Assembly: GCF_023217965.1 (NCBI RefSeq)
Contig: NZ_JALPSC010000001.1
Span: 1,240,001-1,304,000 of the forward strand
From: Prevotella sp. E13-27
GTDB taxonomy: Bacteria > Bacteroidota > Bacteroidia > Bacteroidales > Bacteroidaceae
Length of the DNA stretch: 64,000 nucleotides
Reading direction: 5' to 3'
Made by a program: the position numbers and the translations under genes. This document shows, piece by piece, positions 38,902 through 47,832 of the stretch (within the stretch, counting starts at the first letter, position 1; each line of letters starts with the position of its first letter). Under the pieces are notes generated by a model, which was given only the letters and a program-made list of their open reading frames with translations, was not told the DNA's origin and searched no databases.

Positions 38902-41454
38902 TTATTTAGCTTTTAACTCACAAACTTGACCTGGCACCGTCTGAATGTCATATTCAAACACCTTCTTCAGCTGAATCTGGGGTTTCGAGGTGAGCGCCTT
39001 GGACAGCAGCGGTTCCTTTATCTGTGCAGGGGCAAAGAGCTCGTTGGGACAATCGCCTTGGGCAGGCTGCAAGCCTTTACCCTCCAATTCAACGTATGAG
39101 CGTACTCGTAGCGTGCCACCAATGGTAGAACGCACACTCGCTGATATAAGATTACCTTCGCGCCACTCCTCGTCCACGATGAATCCGCCACGTGCACGCA
39201 AGCCTTTTACCTGGCCTTTCTTCCAGTCTGTAGGCAGGGCAGGCAACAGATGGACGGCACCGTCATGACTCTGCAGCAGCATCTCGCAGATACCTGCCGA
39301 CACGCCAAAGTTACCATCAATCTGGAAAGGCGGGTGGGCATCAAAGAGATTCGGATAGGTGCGGCCGTTGGGATACTTACGGGCAGCACCATCGTCGGGC
39401 AACAGATGCAGCATATTCTTAATGATGCGGAAGGCATGGTCGCCATCAAGCATGCGTGCCCAGAAATTCGTCTTCCATCCCAGGCTCCATCCCGTAGCCA
39501 TGTCACCACGCTGGTTCAAGGTGTTAGCAGCAGCGGCAAAGAGTTCGGGATGTGAATACGGAGAAATCTGATTCGAGGGATACAAGCCATAGAGGTGAGA
39601 AATATGGCGATGCTCGTCCTTGGGATCGTCAGCATCGATAATCCACTCCTGAAGTTGGCCGTAACGTCCTATCTGCATGGGAGGGAGGTTCTTAAGTGAA
39701 AAGTTAAGAGTGGAGAGTGAAGAATCTCTTGCCGCATCCGTGTCCTTTCCAAGTACCTTGGCTGCCTTCAGCGTTTGACTCAGCACGTCGAAAGCAATCT
39801 GGTTGTCCATAGTGGAACCTGCACAGACATTAGTGCCTTTCCCCCTCGGTCCGTGCTCGGGTGAAACCGTAGGAACAGTCATCAGCCATCCAGCAGCCTG
39901 CTTCACCTCACCGGCAGCAGGATACACCTGCATATAATCGAGCAGGAAGTCAGCAGCACCTTTCATCACAGGATACCACTGTTTCAGGAATTCTTTGTCG
40001 CCTGTATAGAGATAATGCTGCCAGATATGCGTGGTCATCCAGGCTCCACCAGTGGGGAACATACCCCAAGGTGTGCCGTCAACAGGACCGGCAATACGCC
40101 ACAGGTCGGTATTGTGATGTGCCACCCAGCCACGGCAACCATACATTTCCTTGGCAGTCTTCGCACCCGTCTCACTCAGATCTTTTATCATTGAGAAGAA
40201 GGGCTCTTGCGTCTCGGCGAGGTTGCCTATGAGTGCCGGCCAATAGTTCATCTCGGCATTAATGTTGATGGTGTACTTCGAGTCCCAGGGGGCATTCATC
40301 TTGTCGTTCCATACGCCCTGCAGATTTGCTGCCTGTCCGCCAGGCTGACTTGAAGAAATCAGCAGGTAGCGGCCATATTGCATCATCAGCGCTACCATGT
40401 CAAGGTCTAACTGAGAACTTAGAGTTGAGGACTGAGAGGTATGATTGGATTTTTCTTCAAAGGCCGCCAAACGCTTATCTGTAGCTAATGAAGAATCATC
40501 CGATTTAGGTAAAATAAGCTTTACACGATTGTACTGCTCCTGATATTTCTTAATGTGATTGGCCAGTACTAGCTTGTAGGGCTTGCCATACACAGCTGCC
40601 AACGCCTCATTATTCTTCTTCACAGGATTGCCGCTCACATCGTGGTAGTTTACGAAATTAGTACCTGCTGTGATATAGAGCGTAGCAGTTGTAGCATCAT
40701 CCACGCTGATTCCATTGGATTTGAGCTCCACCTCGCCATCAGTTTCCACCAATACACGACACTCGGCTTTCAGTCCGGCCTTGATACCCTCCTGTCCTAC
40801 GCCATCTATGACGGCTGCCAGTTCATTGACCGTTCCCTTGATACCTTCATGCTCTTTAACAGTAAAGACGTTTGAGGGTAACTGGCTTGTGAATTCCATG
40901 TCAAACTCCAGTTGCTTTCTCTTGTTGGCCTTCAGTTGCACAACAATCACATTGTCAGCCTGCGAAGCAAACACCGTGCGTTCGTATTTAACACCATTAT
41001 AAACGTAAGAAGTTGTGGCAGTAGCATCACCAAGATTCAAGGCACGCTCATATTTTGTGACATTCTTATGACCTAACGACAGCTTCAGGCTACCCATAGG
41101 CAGGAAACGCATGCCATGAGGACCTTTCACGAAATGCTGGTCAATAAGCTTTGCAGCCTCGCCCTCCTTACCTTGGAAAATCAGACTGCGCACATCTGAT
41201 AGATACTCCTGTGACTCAGTGCTGTTGTTACTATAAGGCTGACCGCTCCAGAATGTCTCTTCGTTGAGTTGAATCTCCTCAACATCGGTACCGCCATAAA
41301 CCATGGCACCCATGTGACTGTTACCTACAGGCAGTGCCTCCAGCCAGTGGGCGGCAGGTTGTGCGTACCAAAGACGTTCGGTGTTGTTGTCTTTTTTTGC
41401 GAAAAGCTGTGCAGCTGACAGCATTGTTAGCAGGACAAGGATTGCTTTTTTCAT
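38902..41454 (-). CDS. Family GH95 glycoside hydrolase (alpha-L-fucosidase/galactosidase type)
   Basis: 850 residues from [19 protein letters not shown] (signal peptide). The N-terminal GH95 domain begins [20 protein letters not shown] and has [12 protein letters not shown]. The catalytic barrel shows [43 protein letters not shown] and [19 protein letters not shown]95 enzymes remove alpha-1,2-linked L-fucose (or L-galactose) from host glycans or plant xyloglucan. With the signal peptide, action in the periplasm is likely. Two in-frame heptamer insertions (39694-39728, 40409-40439) add Ser/Leu/Thr-rich stretches. No SusC/SusD pair is nearby. Confidence 0.92.
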   Translation of the reverse strand: MKKAILVLLTMLSAAQLFAKKDNNTERLWYAQPAAHWLEALPVGNSHMGAMVYGGTDVEEIQLNEETFWSGQPYSNNSTESQEYLSDVRSLIFQGKEGEAAKLIDQHFVKGPHGMRFLPMGSLKLSLGHKNVTKYERALNLGDATATTSYVYNGVKYERTVFASQADNVIVVQLKANKRKQLEFDMEFTSQLPSNVFTVKEHEGIKGTVNELAAVIDGVGQEGIKAGLKAECRVLVETDGEVELKSNGISVDDATTATLYITAGTNFVNYHDVSGNPVKKNNEALAAVYGKPYKLVLANHIKKYQEQYNRVKLILPKSDDSSLATDKRLAAFEEKSNHTSQSSTLSSQLDLDMVALMMQYGRYLLISSSQPGGQAANLQGVWNDKMNAPWDSKYTININAEMNYWPALIGNLAETQEPFFSMIKDLSETGAKTAKEMYGCRGWVAHHNTDLWRIAGPVDGTPWGMFPTGGAWMTTHIWQHYLYTGDKEFLKQWYPVMKGAADFLLDYMQVYPAAGEVKQAAGWLMTVPTVSPEHGPRGKGTNVCAGSTMDNQIAFDVLSQTLKAAKVLGKDTDAARDSSLSTLNFSLKNLPPMQIGRYGQLQEWIIDADDPKDEHRHISHLYGLYPSNQISPYSHPELFAAAANTLNQRGDMATGWSLGWKTNFWARMLDGDHAFRIIKNMLHLLPDDGAARKYPNGRTYPNLFDAHPPFQIDGNFGVSAGICEMLLQSHDGAVHLLPALPTDWKKGQVKGLRARGGFIVDEEWREGNLISASVRSTIGGTLRVRSYVELEGKGLQPAQGDCPNELFAPAQIKEPLLSKALTSKPQIQLKKVFEYDIQTVPGQVCELKAK
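39694..39728. repeat. Heptamer repeat inside the GH95 gene
   Basis: AAGTGAA AAGTTAA GAGTGGA GAGTGAA GAATCTC; read as [10 protein letters not shown] on the minus strand. Confidence 0.75.
40409..40439. repeat. Second heptamer repeat inside the GH95 gene
   Basis: AACTGAG AACTTAG AGTTGAG GACTGAG AGG; read as [10 protein letters not shown] on the minus strand. Confidence 0.75.
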
Positions 41455-41503
41455 TTCTGTTATGTTTATGATTCTGTATTTAGTTATTGTGGTTATCTGG
41501 GTG

Positions 41504-41511
41504 CAAAGATA
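41504..41511 (-). promoter_or_regulatory. -7 element (TATCTTTG) of the GH95 gene
   Basis: TAnnTTTG on the minus strand 50 bp upstream of the start. Confidence 0.6.
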
Positions 41512-41575
41512 CAATAAATACATCAAAAACGCGCAAAGATTATGTTGCTTTGGCTTTTTAAAATGTTTCAAATGT

Positions 41576-41704
41576 ATCGAAAAAGCTCAAAAATCTTTTG
41601 GCTTTTCCCTCGCTTAATCGTACTTTGAGACTTTGTCTCTAAGATACTCTCGCTCGGAAAATTGCAAATTTATTTGCATTTTCCCTCGCTTAATCGTATC
41701 TTTG
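41576..41704 (+). promoter_or_regulatory. Double promoter element upstream of the yitT-like gene
   Basis: The distal unit has a stem AAAAAGCTC../..GGCTTTTC and a defective -7 (TACTTTGA, 41621); the proximal unit ends in TATCTTTG (41697-41704), 76 bp on. Between them are the hairpin GAGAC-TTT-GTCTC and the palindrome GGAAAATTGCAAATTTATTTG. The start codon is at 41725. Confidence 0.65.
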
Positions 41705-41724
41705 CAGCCGCAAAAGAAAAAGAG

Positions 41725-42624
41725 ATGAACAAGATAAAGATAACAAGGGCAGGAATATTAGCTGAGGTGCGTGACTATCTGGTCATCGCCATCGGTATGC
41801 TGTCTTACTGCATAGGATGGGGCGTGTTCCTTCTGCCAAACAATATCACTACTGGTGGAGTGGCAGGTGTGTCGTCAATTCTCTTCTGGGGAACAGGCAT
41901 ACCGGTTGAGGTGAGCTATTCCGTGATAAACGGTGCTCTGCTGCTTGCCGCACTGAGGATTCTTGGTATACGTTTTTGTCTGAGGACCATCTACGCTGTT
42001 GCCGTACTGACATTTGGCGTAGCCTTCACCACCGCAAACTATCACGGTCATCTGCTTGCCGACCAGCCGTTCATGGCAGCAATAATTGGTGCGGTGTTCT
42101 GCGGATGCGGTGTGGGACTGGGTCTCTCGAGCAATGGCTCCACAGGTGGAACAGATATCGTGGCTGCGATAATAAACAAATACCGTGACATATCGCTCGG
42201 ACGAGTAATAATGATGTGTGACGTTATCATCATCTCGTCGAGCTATCTTGTACTGCAAGACTGGGAAAAAGTTATCTACGGCTATGTGGTTCTTTACGTC
42301 ACGGCTTTCTGTATTGACCAGGTGGTGAACTCACAGCGTTCGTCAGTACAGTTCTTCATTATTTCTAACAAGTATCGTGAAATTGGCGAACGTATAAACC
42401 GTGAACCACATCGTGGCTGTACGGTCATTGATGCACAGGGCTTTTATTCAGGCAACGAGGTGAAGATGCTGTTCGTGTTGGCAAATCGCCGTCAGAGCGA
42501 CGTTATCTTCCATATAATCAACGATGTTGACCCCAACGCTTTCGTGTCGCAGAGTGCTGTCATAGGTGTCTATGGCGAGGGCTTTGATAAGTTTAAGGCG
42601 CGTCGTAGTAAGAAAGAGAAATGA
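41725..42624 (+). CDS. YitT-family membrane protein (DUF161/DUF2179)
   Basis: 299 residues from MNKIKITRAGILAEVRDYLV. About five to six membrane helices carry the family signature LLPNNITTGGVAGVSSILF and GLGLSSNGSTGGTDIVAAII. The cytoplasmic C-terminal DUF2179 domain reads PHRGCTVIDAQGFYSGNEVK. Members are probable small-molecule transporters of unknown substrate. The stop codon overlaps the start of the hemolysin III gene (ATGA). Confidence 0.88.
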   Translation: MNKIKITRAGILAEVRDYLVIAIGMLSYCIGWGVFLLPNNITTGGVAGVSSILFWGTGIPVEVSYSVINGALLLAALRILGIRFCLRTIYAVAVLTFGVAFTTANYHGHLLADQPFMAAIIGAVFCGCGVGLGLSSNGSTGGTDIVAAIINKYRDISLGRVIMMCDVIIISSSYLVLQDWEKVIYGYVVLYVTAFCIDQVVNSQRSSVQFFIISNKYREIGERINREPHRGCTVIDAQGFYSGNEVKMLFVLANRRQSDVIFHIINDVDPNAFVSQSAVIGVYGEGFDKFKARRSKKEK

Positions 42625-43268
42625 TACGCTATACTCATAAAGAAGAGATTTGGAACACGTTCTCCCATGCCGGCGGCATCTTGCTTGGCGTGGTGGTGGG
42701 CATCATCTTTCTGGTGATGACCATAGGTGCTGAGAGCTCATGGGCAAGCATTGGCGTGTCGCTTTATCTTTTCGGAATGCTTGGGAGCTATATCGCCTCT
42801 ACCGTCTATCATGCTCTGCCATTACGCTCGAAATGGAAGGAGCGTCTTCGCCGGTGGGACCACGCTGCCATCTATTGGCATATAGCAGGCTCTTACTCGC
42901 CACTAACGCTTGTAGCCCTTCGCAACGAAGGCTATTGGGGATGGAGCCTTTTCTCGTTTGTATGGCTGTGTGCCATTGTGGGCACCATCGTGAGCTTCAT
43001 CCATCTGAAGGAACATTCCAATTTCGAGACACTGTGTTTCGTAGGCATGGGACTGAGTGTGTTGGTAGCTTTCAAACCGCTCATAGATACTGTCTCCACT
43101 GCCGCCTTCGTGTGGATAGTTGCCGAGGGTGTGAGCTACATAACCGGAGCAGTGTTCTATTCTCTGAACAAAACAAAATACATGCACTCTGTGTTCCACT
43201 TCTTCGTTCTTGCAGGAAGCATCTGCCACATCATTGCTGTGTGGGATGTGCTGCTGGAGTATCTTTAG
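42621..43268 (+). CDS. Hemolysin III / PAQR-family membrane protein
   Basis: 215 residues with seven predicted membrane helices. The family metal-site pattern is visible: ETWNTFSHAGG-like start (EIWNTFSHAGGILLGV), ASTVYHALPL, RWDHAAIYWHIAGSYSPL and, near the end, the paired His residues of HSVFHFFVLAGSICHIIAVW. PAQR relatives act as ceramidase-like hydrolases or receptors; the bacterial role is unclear. Translationally coupled to the YitT-like gene by ATGA overlap. Confidence 0.9.
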   Translation: MIRYTHKEEIWNTFSHAGGILLGVVVGIIFLVMTIGAESSWASIGVSLYLFGMLGSYIASTVYHALPLRSKWKERLRRWDHAAIYWHIAGSYSPLTLVALRNEGYWGWSLFSFVWLCAIVGTIVSFIHLKEHSNFETLCFVGMGLSVLVAFKPLIDTVSTAAFVWIVAEGVSYITGAVFYSLNKTKYMHSVFHFFVLAGSICHIIAVWDVLLEYL

Positions 43269-43270
43269 AG

Positions 43271-43312
43271 GTGAGAGGTGAGAAGTGAGAGGTGAGAAGT
43301 GAGAGGTGAGAG
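43271..43312. repeat. Heptamer repeat (GTGAGAG/GTGAGAA)
   Basis: Six tandem units alternating GTGAGAG and GTGAGAA, filling the gap between the hemolysin III gene and the M28 gene. The longest and cleanest array of the family here. Confidence 0.9.
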
Positions 43313-43324
43313 AAAAGCAATGAG

Positions 43325-44365
43325 ATGAAAAAAATATTATATATTTCAGTTATTTGTCTGTTAATGACGCTTGTTTCTTGTGGCGGCACAAAGCAGGGCG
43401 GAAAGGAGACGGCGGCAGAAGAAAAACCCGTTGGAGTGGAGTTCTCTGCTGACTCTGCCTATAGCTTCTGTCAACAGCAGTGCGACTTCGGGCCACGAGT
43501 AATGAACAGCGAAGCCCACGACCGTTGTGCCGAGTGGATAATGGAGAAGTTCCGTAGCTATGGCATGAGTGTTGAGGCTCAGCAGGCAACATTACATGGC
43601 TATGACGGTACACAGCTCCGCAGCATGAACATCATTGCGAGCTATCGTCCGGAGAAGACCGAGCGCATTTTGCTCTGCGCCCACTGGGATAGTCGTCCAT
43701 GGGCCGACAACGACCCTGACGAGGCTAACTGGCACAAGCCCGTCATGGCAGCCAACGATGGTGCCAGCGGTGTGGCGGTGATGCTCGAGGTGGCTCGTCT
43801 GCTTGCGCTTACCGAGAGAGGCATTTCGGTTGACTCTGCAAATGCAGGCGCTGCTCTCAATGAGAATATCGGCATTGACTTCGTTTGTTTCGATGCTGAG
43901 GACTGGGGCACTCCGCAGTGGGCTGAATCGAAGGGTGATGATAGCGACACATGGGCGCTGGGAGCACAGTACTGGGCAGCCAATCCTCATCGCGACGGCT
44001 ACAAGGCTCGTTTCGGCATACTGCTTGACATGGTGGGTGGCAGAGGTGCTCATTTCTATCAGGAACTCTATTCCAAGCACTATGCGCCAAGCATTGTCAA
44101 CCGAGTGTGGAAAGCTGCTGAGACAGCTGGCTATGGCAGTTTCTTCCCCCGACTGGAGGGTGGTGCCATCACCGACGACCATGTGCCAGTGAACAAAGTA
44201 GCAGGCATACCATGTATAGACATCATACCTTACTATCCTGACTGTGAGGCAAGCTCGTTCGGACCTACATGGCATACAGTCATTGACGATATGAGCCATA
44301 TAGATGCCTCAACGCTCCGTGCCGTAGGACAGACCGTTGTGCAAGTGGTGTTCTCGGAGAAATGA
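43325..44365 (+). CDS. M28-family lipoprotein (glutaminyl-peptide cyclotransferase-like)
   Basis: 346 residues. The lipobox LVSC gives Cys about 19. Metal ligands of the M28 fold are visible in LLCAHWDSRPWAD, MAANDGASGVAVMLEVARLL, CFDAEDWG and ITDDHVPVNKVAGIPCIDII. The overall pattern is that of bacterial glutaminyl cyclases, which convert N-terminal Gln to pyroglutamate on exported proteins, a common modification in Bacteroidota with SPI cleavage before Gln. An aminopeptidase is the alternative. Confidence 0.82.
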   Translation: MKKILYISVICLLMTLVSCGGTKQGGKETAAEEKPVGVEFSADSAYSFCQQQCDFGPRVMNSEAHDRCAEWIMEKFRSYGMSVEAQQATLHGYDGTQLRSMNIIASYRPEKTERILLCAHWDSRPWADNDPDEANWHKPVMAANDGASGVAVMLEVARLLALTERGISVDSANAGAALNENIGIDFVCFDAEDWGTPQWAESKGDDSDTWALGAQYWAANPHRDGYKARFGILLDMVGGRGAHFYQELYSKHYAPSIVNRVWKAAETAGYGSFFPRLEGGAITDDHVPVNKVAGIPCIDIIPYYPDCEASSFGPTWHTVIDDMSHIDASTLRAVGQTVVQVVFSEK

Positions 44366-44372
44366 GAACTGA

Positions 44373-44825
44373 TTACTCCCAATAAGGTTCTTGATATTTC
44401 CATAGCCAAAGACTGCGATAATCGTCTTTGGCTTTTTTCATGTATCGCGCCTGCTCGTCGTGACCGAGCTTGCGCCACAGGCGGTCAATGTTACGTGCCA
44501 ACTCCTCCAGCGTAGTAGAGGCGACCTTGCTGTCAAAAGAATAGACTGCGGTGTTGATGGGCTCGTCACACCATTCCCAATTGTCGCCGCTGACCATTGA
44601 GAAGGTGTCAGTCCACACGCGCAGTGCTAAAACAGGATGACCTGCATCTTCGCAAATCTTGCCAAGATGCAGGCCACGCTTTGCCCTTTCGTCGCCTCCA
44701 TGTGAACATTCTACTGCTTTCATTCCCCATTTCACTGTCTCATAGAGCTCTCGGGCATCCATGTTGGTGATGTTTCCTTTGGGGTCGCCACAGCAGACGA
44801 GTTCACCTTTTATGCGTTTTCTCAT
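44373..44825 (-). CDS. Uncharacterised 150-residue soluble protein
   Basis: MRKRIKGELVCCGDPKGNIT start, with no signal peptide or membrane helix. The interior resembles a short helical-repeat protein (AKRGLHLGKICEDAGHPVLA, then RVWTDTFSM), and the C-terminus is Trp/Tyr-rich (LWLWKYQEPYWE). I do not recognise a family. It is convergent with the M28 gene, whose intrinsic terminator lies inside the 3' end of this reading frame. It starts 25 bp after the CoA-transferase gene on the same strand, so it may be its operon partner. Confidence 0.6.
   Translation of the reverse strand: MRKRIKGELVCCGDPKGNITNMDARELYETVKWGMKAVECSHGGDERAKRGLHLGKICEDAGHPVLALRVWTDTFSMVSGDNWEWCDEPINTAVYSFDSKVASTTLEELARNIDRLWRKLGHDEQARYMKKAKDDYRSLWLWKYQEPYWE
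44405..44438 (+). terminator. Intrinsic terminator of the M28 gene, inside the convergent gene
   Basis: GCCAAAGAC, loop of 10, GTCTTTGGC, then six T. It lies within the last 35 codons of the opposite-strand 150-residue protein. Confidence 0.8.
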
Positions 44826-44849
44826 AGTGAGGCTCGCGAAAAGTATAGT

Positions 44850-46355
44850 TTATTTTACGTATTCAGAGAAGTCGGTGAGGTGCATGTCGCCTTTGCGAGC
44901 CAGCGTGTCGTGCATGGCAAAGGCAGCTGTAAGCTCGTGACGTGTCTGTCCCATCTTTGCCAGCTTCAGATACTCGCGAAGCAATGGCTTGTAGTCGGGG
45001 TGAGCGCAGTTCTCGATGATGATTTCTGCACGCTGTGCAGGAGACTTACCACGCAGATCGGCTACGCCCTGCTCTGTTACGATGATGTTCACATCGTGCT
45101 CTGAAGAGTCCTGATGGCTCACGAATGGCACTATAGACGAGATGAGACCACCCTTTGCCGTTGATGGACAGGTGAAGATAGACAGATAGGCGTTGCGGAT
45201 GAAGTCGCCCGAACCGCCAATACCGTTCATCATCTTTGTACCACTGATATGGGTAGAGTTCGCGTTGCCATAGAGGTCCACCTCGATAGCTGTGTTGATG
45301 GCGATGACGCCCAGTCGGCGTATAACCTCGGGCGAGTTGGATATCTCGCTCTGGCGCAGGGTGAGGTGGTTCTTAAAGTAGTCCATGTTATCATAGACCT
45401 GCATAAGGCAGTCGTTAGAAACTGTCAGAGAACAAGCAGAAGCATCCTTTACACGACCGTTGAGCATCATGTCGATGACAGAGTTCTGGATAACCTCAGT
45501 ATAGATGTTGAAGTTAGGCACATGCTTATCCTGTCCCAGCGCACCGAGGATGGCATTTGCTGTTGAGCCTACACCGCTCTGCAGTGGAAGGAACTCCTTT
45601 GGAATGCGACCCTTGTGCATCTCCTCAACGAGGAATTCTGCGGTAAGGAATCCAATCTTGTCGGTTACAGGATCATTATCCTTGAAGGCACGTGCCTCAT
45701 CGGGGATGTTACATTCTACCACACCAACAACCTTGTCCTTGGGTATTGACACGTAAGGCACACCGATGCGGTCGCTCACCTTCTCAATCATGATGGGCTT
45801 GCGATAAGGAGGGTCGAGAGGCTCGTAAACGTCGTGGATAAATTTCGCGTTAGCGTTGTGGAACGAGTTGAGCTCCAGTATGACGCGCTTTGCCAGTCGG
45901 GCTGCTGTTGGCGAGATGCCGCCTGCTGCTGTGAGATAAACGTGGTAGTCGTTGCCAACTTCTTCGATGTCGCACACCTCAAGTATTGCCCAGTCCACCT
46001 GTCCATAGAAGCCATAGCGCAGCTCCTGTGCCATGTGACTCAGGTGCAGGTCGTTATAGGGAATTTCACCCATGTTGACGTGCTTGCGGAAATCGGGGTT
46101 TGTGGTGTAGGGAGCACGGTATTTGATGGCCTGTGCATTTGCCATGTCACCATCGGTTGACTGACCTGTTGATGCACCGGTGAAGATGCCAACCTTAAAC
46201 TCGCGTCCTGCCTCATGCTCCTTTACGGCAATCTTGGCAAGTTCTTTCGTTGTAGCCTTTGCCACACCAGCAGGCGTAAAGCCGCTCATGGCAATGTTAT
46301 CTCCGTTTTTGATAAGTGCTGCAGCCTCGGCAGCGGTCATACGTGTGTAAGCCAT
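44850..46355 (-). CDS. Acetyl-CoA hydrolase/transferase family protein (succinyl-CoA:acetate CoA-transferase type)
   Basis: 501 residues from MAYTRMTAAEAAALIKNGDN; ten upstream codons lie in the leader. SGFTPAGVAKATTKELA begins the family, the catalytic Glu is in IYTEVIQNSVIDMML, and GIGGSGDFIRNAYLS and VTEQGVADLRGKSPAQRAE bind CoA. Class I CoA-transferases of this type swap CoA between succinyl-CoA and acetate, producing acetate in succinate/acetate-fermenting Bacteroidota. Promoter TAATTTTG at 46383-46390. Confidence 0.9.
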   Translation of the reverse strand: MAYTRMTAAEAAALIKNGDNIAMSGFTPAGVAKATTKELAKIAVKEHEAGREFKVGIFTGASTGQSTDGDMANAQAIKYRAPYTTNPDFRKHVNMGEIPYNDLHLSHMAQELRYGFYGQVDWAILEVCDIEEVGNDYHVYLTAAGGISPTAARLAKRVILELNSFHNANAKFIHDVYEPLDPPYRKPIMIEKVSDRIGVPYVSIPKDKVVGVVECNIPDEARAFKDNDPVTDKIGFLTAEFLVEEMHKGRIPKEFLPLQSGVGSTANAILGALGQDKHVPNFNIYTEVIQNSVIDMMLNGRVKDASACSLTVSNDCLMQVYDNMDYFKNHLTLRQSEISNSPEVIRRLGVIAINTAIEVDLYGNANSTHISGTKMMNGIGGSGDFIRNAYLSIFTCPSTAKGGLISSIVPFVSHQDSSEHDVNIIVTEQGVADLRGKSPAQRAEIIIENCAHPDYKPLLREYLKLAKMGQTRHELTAAFAMHDTLARKGDMHLTDFSEYVK

Positions 46356-46382
46356 TTTGTTAGTTTTACGTAAAATTGCAAG

Positions 46383-46390
46383 CAAAATTA
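46383..46390 (-). promoter_or_regulatory. -7 element (TAATTTTG) of the CoA-transferase gene
   Basis: TAnnTTTG on the minus strand 28 bp upstream of the chosen ATG. Confidence 0.55.
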
Positions 46391-46474
46391 CAAAGTATGT
46401 AACAGAAACGGAAGAATTACACGTTGTTTAACACAGTTTAACTTATAGATAAAGATAAAAAGCTAATAATTATG

Positions 46475-46482
46475 TACTTTTG
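46475..46482 (+). promoter_or_regulatory. -7 element (TACTTTTG) of the exported-protein operon
   Basis: TAnnTTTG match 39 bp upstream of the ATG at 46521. Confidence 0.55.
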
Positions 46483-46520
46483 GCCTTTGTAAGTTGAACC
46501 CTATTAATATTACTACTGTT

Positions 46521-47036
46521 ATGAAAAAACTACTCATGTTGGTCTGCGTGACCATGTTGGCATTAACTGCCAGTGCCCAGAAGAATATCTATCAGTTGCA
46601 GAGTTCACAAGCCCGTTCATTGGAAGTTATCAGCAATTCCTATGTGCGCCCAGTCACCGTAGAGTTGAAGATTGATGAAACCAAGGGCCGCATAAAGGAT
46701 GTGTGGGAAATTACCTACGAGGAGTTTGCAAGCATAGCCGGTGCAATAAGCGACCGCGGCTACAGCGACCAGCAGATGCAGCGCCTGCGCGACTATGCCA
46801 CCTTCATGTCGAGCCAGAAACACAACTGCGATGTTATAGTCTCGCCAATCATTAACATCAGCACGAAGAACCTCGCCCAAGGCTGTACCATCACCCTTGT
46901 GGGATTCACTGCAAACTACATCAACTGGCGCACGATGCAGGATAGTGACATTCCCTGGATTAGAATTGAAAGCGAGCATCCACGCATACAAGGACAGGGC
47001 TATGTACCCTACACCAGAGCTACTGAACAAAAATAA
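46521..47036 (+). CDS. Uncharacterised exported protein, 171 residues
   Basis: Starts MKKLLMLVCVTMLALTASAQ, a signal peptide with cleavage before Gln, a pattern frequent in Bacteroidota. The mature part, QKNIYQLQSSQARSLEVISN onward, is mixed alpha/beta with no family I recognise; it may bind near the envelope. First of three co-directional exported genes (gaps of 12 and 25 bp), so all three probably act together, perhaps with the beta-barrel protein that follows. Confidence 0.65.
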   Translation: MKKLLMLVCVTMLALTASAQKNIYQLQSSQARSLEVISNSYVRPVTVELKIDETKGRIKDVWEITYEEFASIAGAISDRGYSDQQMQRLRDYATFMSSQKHNCDVIVSPIINISTKNLAQGCTITLVGFTANYINWRTMQDSDIPWIRIESEHPRIQGQGYVPYTRATEQK

Positions 47037-47048
47037 CCACATCGCCTT

Positions 47049-47807
47049 ATGAAGAAACTGTTGATTTTACTGTTGGCATTAGGCACCTATGTCTCTGAAG
47101 CCAGCGCTCAATTTGGTACGGTCGTTTCGAAGAAGATTACTTCGAACACCATGAATGTAATCAAAGTACCTCGTGACAGAACGTTTTATTTTGCCGCTGG
47201 CGGACAGTTGAATGGCGTTACGGAAAGCCATTTTAAGCCCGTCATTGGCTACGAGGCAGCATTAGGCTACCAGTGGGCCATGAAACGTGGCACACAACTT
47301 GGGGCACAATTAGGCATTGAGGCTGGTATCACAAGTCGCGGATGGGAATATGACCAATTCTATGCAAGCCATAAGTCAACAGGTATGGCAGTTTTCCTCT
47401 CACCCATTAACTACGTTTACCGTATGGGACTGGGAGCAAATAATAATATCTGGTTAGAACCTCATATCGGTGCCTTTGCCGCAATAGATGTTATTGACAA
47501 CTACGTACATAATGAGGGAAAGTATGAATTAGGAGAAAGAGGATATATAAACAGCCACACAAGTACTCCAGAAGTCGATGCAGGCATCAATGTAGGACTA
47601 CGCCTATGGGTAGCTAAGCGCATCAGTGTGGATCTCTCTTATCGTCAAGGCTTCATCGAATTTGCAGAAGAAGAGGCAAAAATCCAATATAGAAACCATA
47701 CCACTTTTTCAGGCTACGATGGTTATGAAACTACGGCTGAAGAGGTTAAGCACAGTGGCTTGTCTGGAAACCTTTGCCTGCGTATTGGCGTGAAATTAAA
47801 TAAATAA
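47049..47807 (+). CDS. Putative outer-membrane beta-barrel protein
   Basis: 252 residues. Signal peptide about 1-20 (ends SEASAQF). The mature sequence alternates hydrophobic and polar residues in strands rich in Gly and aromatics (YEAALGYQWAMKRGTQLGAQ, INVGLRLWVAKRISVDLSYR), and ends in a strand (LSGNLCLRIGVKLNK) as porin-like barrels do. Family not recognised. The gene is middle of a three-gene exported set. Confidence 0.65.
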   Translation: MKKLLILLLALGTYVSEASAQFGTVVSKKITSNTMNVIKVPRDRTFYFAAGGQLNGVTESHFKPVIGYEAALGYQWAMKRGTQLGAQLGIEAGITSRGWEYDQFYASHKSTGMAVFLSPINYVYRMGLGANNNIWLEPHIGAFAAIDVIDNYVHNEGKYELGERGYINSHTSTPEVDAGINVGLRLWVAKRISVDLSYRQGFIEFAEEEAKIQYRNHTTFSGYDGYETTAEEVKHSGLSGNLCLRIGVKLNK

Positions 47808-47832
47808 CTTATTCCCCCAAAAGACATCCATT

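Noticed and set aside
43592..44299. 235-codon minus-strand frame opposite the M28 gene
   Set aside because: Antisense shadow of a strongly conserved peptidase gene.
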